Shown one piece after another: positions 14,055 through 15,623 of a DNA stretch of 15,623 nt. Each line of letters starts with the position of its first letter. Positions within the stretch are counted from its first letter, which is position 1. The stretch lies in assembly GCA_022708005.1 (NCBI GenBank), contig JAKIZN010000003.1, forward strand, positions 1 through 15,623. The letters run 5' to 3'. This DNA comes from Bacteroidota bacterium (GTDB taxonomy: Bacteria > Bacteroidota > Ignavibacteria > Kapaibacteriales > UBA2268). The notes beneath the pieces were generated by a model, which was not told where the DNA came from, did no database searches, and saw only the letters and a list, made by a program, of their open reading frames with translations. The position numbers and the translations under genes were made by a program.

Positions 14055-14081
14055 TAAAACCTAACATTTCCTTACAGATAC
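14054..14081 (+). repeat. Repeat D, copy 2, reaching into the pdxA stop region
   Basis: It matches 8781-8808 with three differences over 28 bases. Here it includes the pdxA stop codon (14072-14074) and the last two codons, so the C-terminal residues of PdxA fall within repeated sequence. Confidence 0.55.
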
Positions 14082-15079
14082 ACTTTATTTGCTGCTTGGC
14101 GGTTATTAAATATTTGGTAGGCTGAATGTATGGCGGCGATAGTGCTTTGTGGATTAGCTAAGCTCTTTCCAGCTATCGCGAAGGCTGTGCCGTGGTCTGG
14201 CGAAGTTCTGACTATCGGCAGCCCAGCAGTAAAATTTACTCCGCCACCTTCTGCTAATAGCTTTAGCGGGACAAGCCCTTGGTCGTGATACATAGCTAAA
14301 ATTGCATCAAATTTTTTATATTCGCCAAATCCAAAAAAGCCGTCTGCAGGGAACGGTCCCTCTGTGGATATGCCTCGCTCTTTTAGCCTTGACATCGCCG
14401 GAATTATAATTTCTAATTCTTCGCGACCAATATTGCCGTTCTCGCCTGCGTGAGGATTGATACCTAATACTGCTATTCGCGGGTGCTTTATGGCGAAATC
14501 TTTTAAAAGAGAGTGATGCAAAGTAGTCGCAATTTGCACAATTTTGCTAAAAGTCATCTCGAGAGATACATCTTTTAATGGAGTGTGCGTAGTAATAAGC
14601 CCTACGCGAATATTATTGTGGAATAGGAGCATAAGAGGATTATGCACTTTGCAAGCTGAAGCTATCATCTCTGTATGCCCGGGAAAATGCCAGCCCGCAA
14701 GCTGAATAGATTCTTTGGAAATTGGCATTGTGAGCATTGCATCGAACTTTTTAGCGATAGTCTCCAATAAAGCAAATTCTATTGCCCTTGCTGCAACAGC
14801 TCCAGCCGATTTGGATGTCTCGCCGAATTTAATTTGGTGCGACTCGCATATATTATGAATTTTAAATGCTCTTCCAGATAAATATAAACTATCGTCAGAA
14901 ATATCGAATGGATAGTGAATTTGCGTCAAGTAGTCTTTGACAATTGAAGCATTACCCGAAATTTCTATATTAACACCTTCAAACCATCGGCAATTAGCGA
15001 TTAAATAGTCGATAGCTTTTGCTAAACATTCTATCCCAATTCCATTTGGGTCGCCAATAGTTGCAATAATATTCATCAT
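14072..15079 (-). CDS. pdxA: 4-hydroxythreonine-4-phosphate dehydrogenase
   Basis: NAD-dependent, metal-requiring enzyme of pyridoxal 5'-phosphate synthesis (DXP-dependent route); oxidises 4-phosphohydroxy-L-threonine, whose product decarboxylates for condensation by PdxJ. The 335 residues compare with 329 in E. coli. Visible motifs are GDPNGIGIE at 9-17, GHTEM at 134-138, and the three metal-binding His residues: His165 in TTHTPL, His210 in NPHAGENG and His265 in AMYHDQGL. GLPIVRTSPDHGTAF at 286-300 is also conserved. The start is the first of two adjacent ATGs; it overlaps the rodA stop as ATGA at 15076-15079, suggesting coupled translation. The last residues, VYL, and the stop lie in repeat D. 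A hairpin terminator follows at 13888-13929. The rodA-pdxA pairing has no obvious metabolic logic. Confidence 0.96.
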   Translation of the reverse strand: MMNIIATIGDPNGIGIECLAKAIDYLIANCRWFEGVNIEISGNASIVKDYLTQIHYPFDISDDSLYLSGRAFKIHNICESHQIKFGETSKSAGAVAARAIEFALLETIAKKFDAMLTMPISKESIQLAGWHFPGHTEMIASACKVHNPLMLLFHNNIRVGLITTHTPLKDVSLEMTFSKIVQIATTLHHSLLKDFAIKHPRIAVLGINPHAGENGNIGREELEIIIPAMSRLKERGISTEGPFPADGFFGFGEYKKFDAILAMYHDQGLVPLKLLAEGGGVNFTAGLPIVRTSPDHGTAFAIAGKSLANPQSTIAAIHSAYQIFNNRQAANKVYL

Positions 15080-15623
15080 GCGACCCTTTTTAGCGAATGC
15101 GTCCTTTTGGCATTAAGTATTAATCCAACAAGTGCAAGATTGACAATGATAGAAGTGCCGCCATAACTCATAAATGGCAGCGGGATACCCATTACTGGCA
15201 TTATGCCTATAGCCATGCCGATATTAATAAAGCAGTGATAGAAAAATATTGATGCGGCGCCTATGCACAGCACGCTTTGAAATTTATTGGTTACAACCGA
15301 AGCAGTGTGTATCGCTCGCCATATCAGCGAAAAATGCAGTATCACTACAAGGGCGCCGCCAATAAATCCAAATTCTTCAGCCGGAACAGAAAAAATAAAG
15401 TCTGTCCATTGCATCGGAATATAGCGAAGTTGCGTTTGCGTTCCTTGTAGATAGCCCTTGCCAGTAAGCCCGCCGCTGCCGACAGCCATAACGGATTGGA
15501 TTACGTTGTAGCCAGAGCCGAGCGGATTTGAGCCGGGATTTAAAAATGTATCTATTCTTGATTTTTGGTGTGGGGCTAAATGCTCATAAATATGCGGCGC
15601 AGCAATGCCAATGCCAATAAATA
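15076..15623 (-). CDS. rodA: RodA, SEDS peptidoglycan glycosyltransferase, C-terminal part
   Basis: Polytopic membrane enzyme that polymerises lipid II for cell elongation with a class B PBP. The frame is open to the right edge of the window, giving 181 residues that end at 15076. The true start is outside, and the ATG at 15489 is internal. Visible features are IDTFLNP followed by GSNPLGSGYNVIQS, then GSGGLTGKGYLQGTQTQL, the block WTDFIFSVPAEEFGF with the Asp known to be essential in RodA, and GIMPVMGIPLPFMSYGGTSI near the end. The GKGYLQGTQTQLRYIP segment favours RodA over FtsW. It overlaps pdxA by 4 bases. About half the usual length of roughly 370-420 residues is visible. Confidence 0.94.
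   Translation of the reverse strand, partial: FIGIGIAAPHIYEHLAPHQKSRIDTFLNPGSNPLGSGYNVIQSVMAVGSGGLTGKGYLQGTQTQLRYIPMQWTDFIFSVPAEEFGFIGGALVVILHFSLIWRAIHTASVVTNKFQSVLCIGAASIFFYHCFINIGMAIGIMPVMGIPLPFMSYGGTSIIVNLALVGLILNAKRTHSLKRVA

Noticed and set aside
15076..15489. A complete 137-residue protein starting at the ATG at 15489
   Set aside because: The frame stays open to the window edge with clearly RodA-like sequence upstream (IDTFLNP, GSNPLGSGYN), so that ATG is internal.

Overview
The window is an AT-rich stretch of bacterial chromosome with long AT-rich intergenic spacers. It suggests a Gram-negative member of the Bacteroidota/Chlorobiota/Ignavibacteria (FCB) group. The grounds are a LolC/E-type permease, a RodA homologue, a Ycf48-like repeat protein with a typical FCB-style signal peptide, frequent weak Shine-Dalgarno sequences and TTG starts, and dense palindromic intergenic repeats. 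This placement is an inference from gene content and style; no rRNA or other taxonomic marker is present.

Layout. (1) 2-643, plus strand: the C-terminal half of imidazolonepropionase (histidine degradation), cut by the window edge. (2) 803-6673, minus strand: a tightly packed five-gene run, read right to left. It holds a WcaJ-type polyprenyl glycosylphosphotransferase, a DPM1-like glycosyltransferase, a 647-residue fusion of a GT2 glycosyltransferase with a decayed copy of a polyprenyl glycosylphosphotransferase, AccA, and a HAD hydrolase. The first three look like an exopolysaccharide or cell-surface glycan module; AccA feeds fatty-acid (membrane) synthesis. (3) 7225-8439, minus: a LolC/E-like permease. 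(4) 8901-10378, minus: CdsA (CDP-diacylglycerol synthesis) followed by a DJ-1/PfpI protein, overlapping by 4 bases. (5) 10656-12524, plus: an aspartase carrying an N-terminal cyclic-nucleotide-binding-type domain. (6) 12887-13750, plus: a secreted six-repeat Ycf48/BNR-like protein. (7) 14072-15623, minus: RodA (partial) followed by PdxA, overlapping by 4 bases.

The spacers at 644-802, 6674-7224, 8440-8900, 12525-12886 and 13751-14071 hold copies or fragments of at least two repeat families. Element A is about 260 bp. Its terminal inverted repeats resemble insertion-sequence ends, and it contains an ordered set of nested palindromes. Element B is about 112-116 bp, with 15-bp terminal inverted repeats beginning GTCTGAATC or GTCAGAATC. 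All three B copies are joined to the large palindrome of A through a short A/T spacer. Two of these junctions make convincing intrinsic terminators, for the aspartase gene and for pdxA. No transposase is encoded in the window, so these look like non-autonomous elements.

The most unusual items are the cNMP-domain/aspartase fusion, the GT2/dead-phosphoglycosyltransferase fusion beside its intact paralogue, and the A/B composite repeat system.
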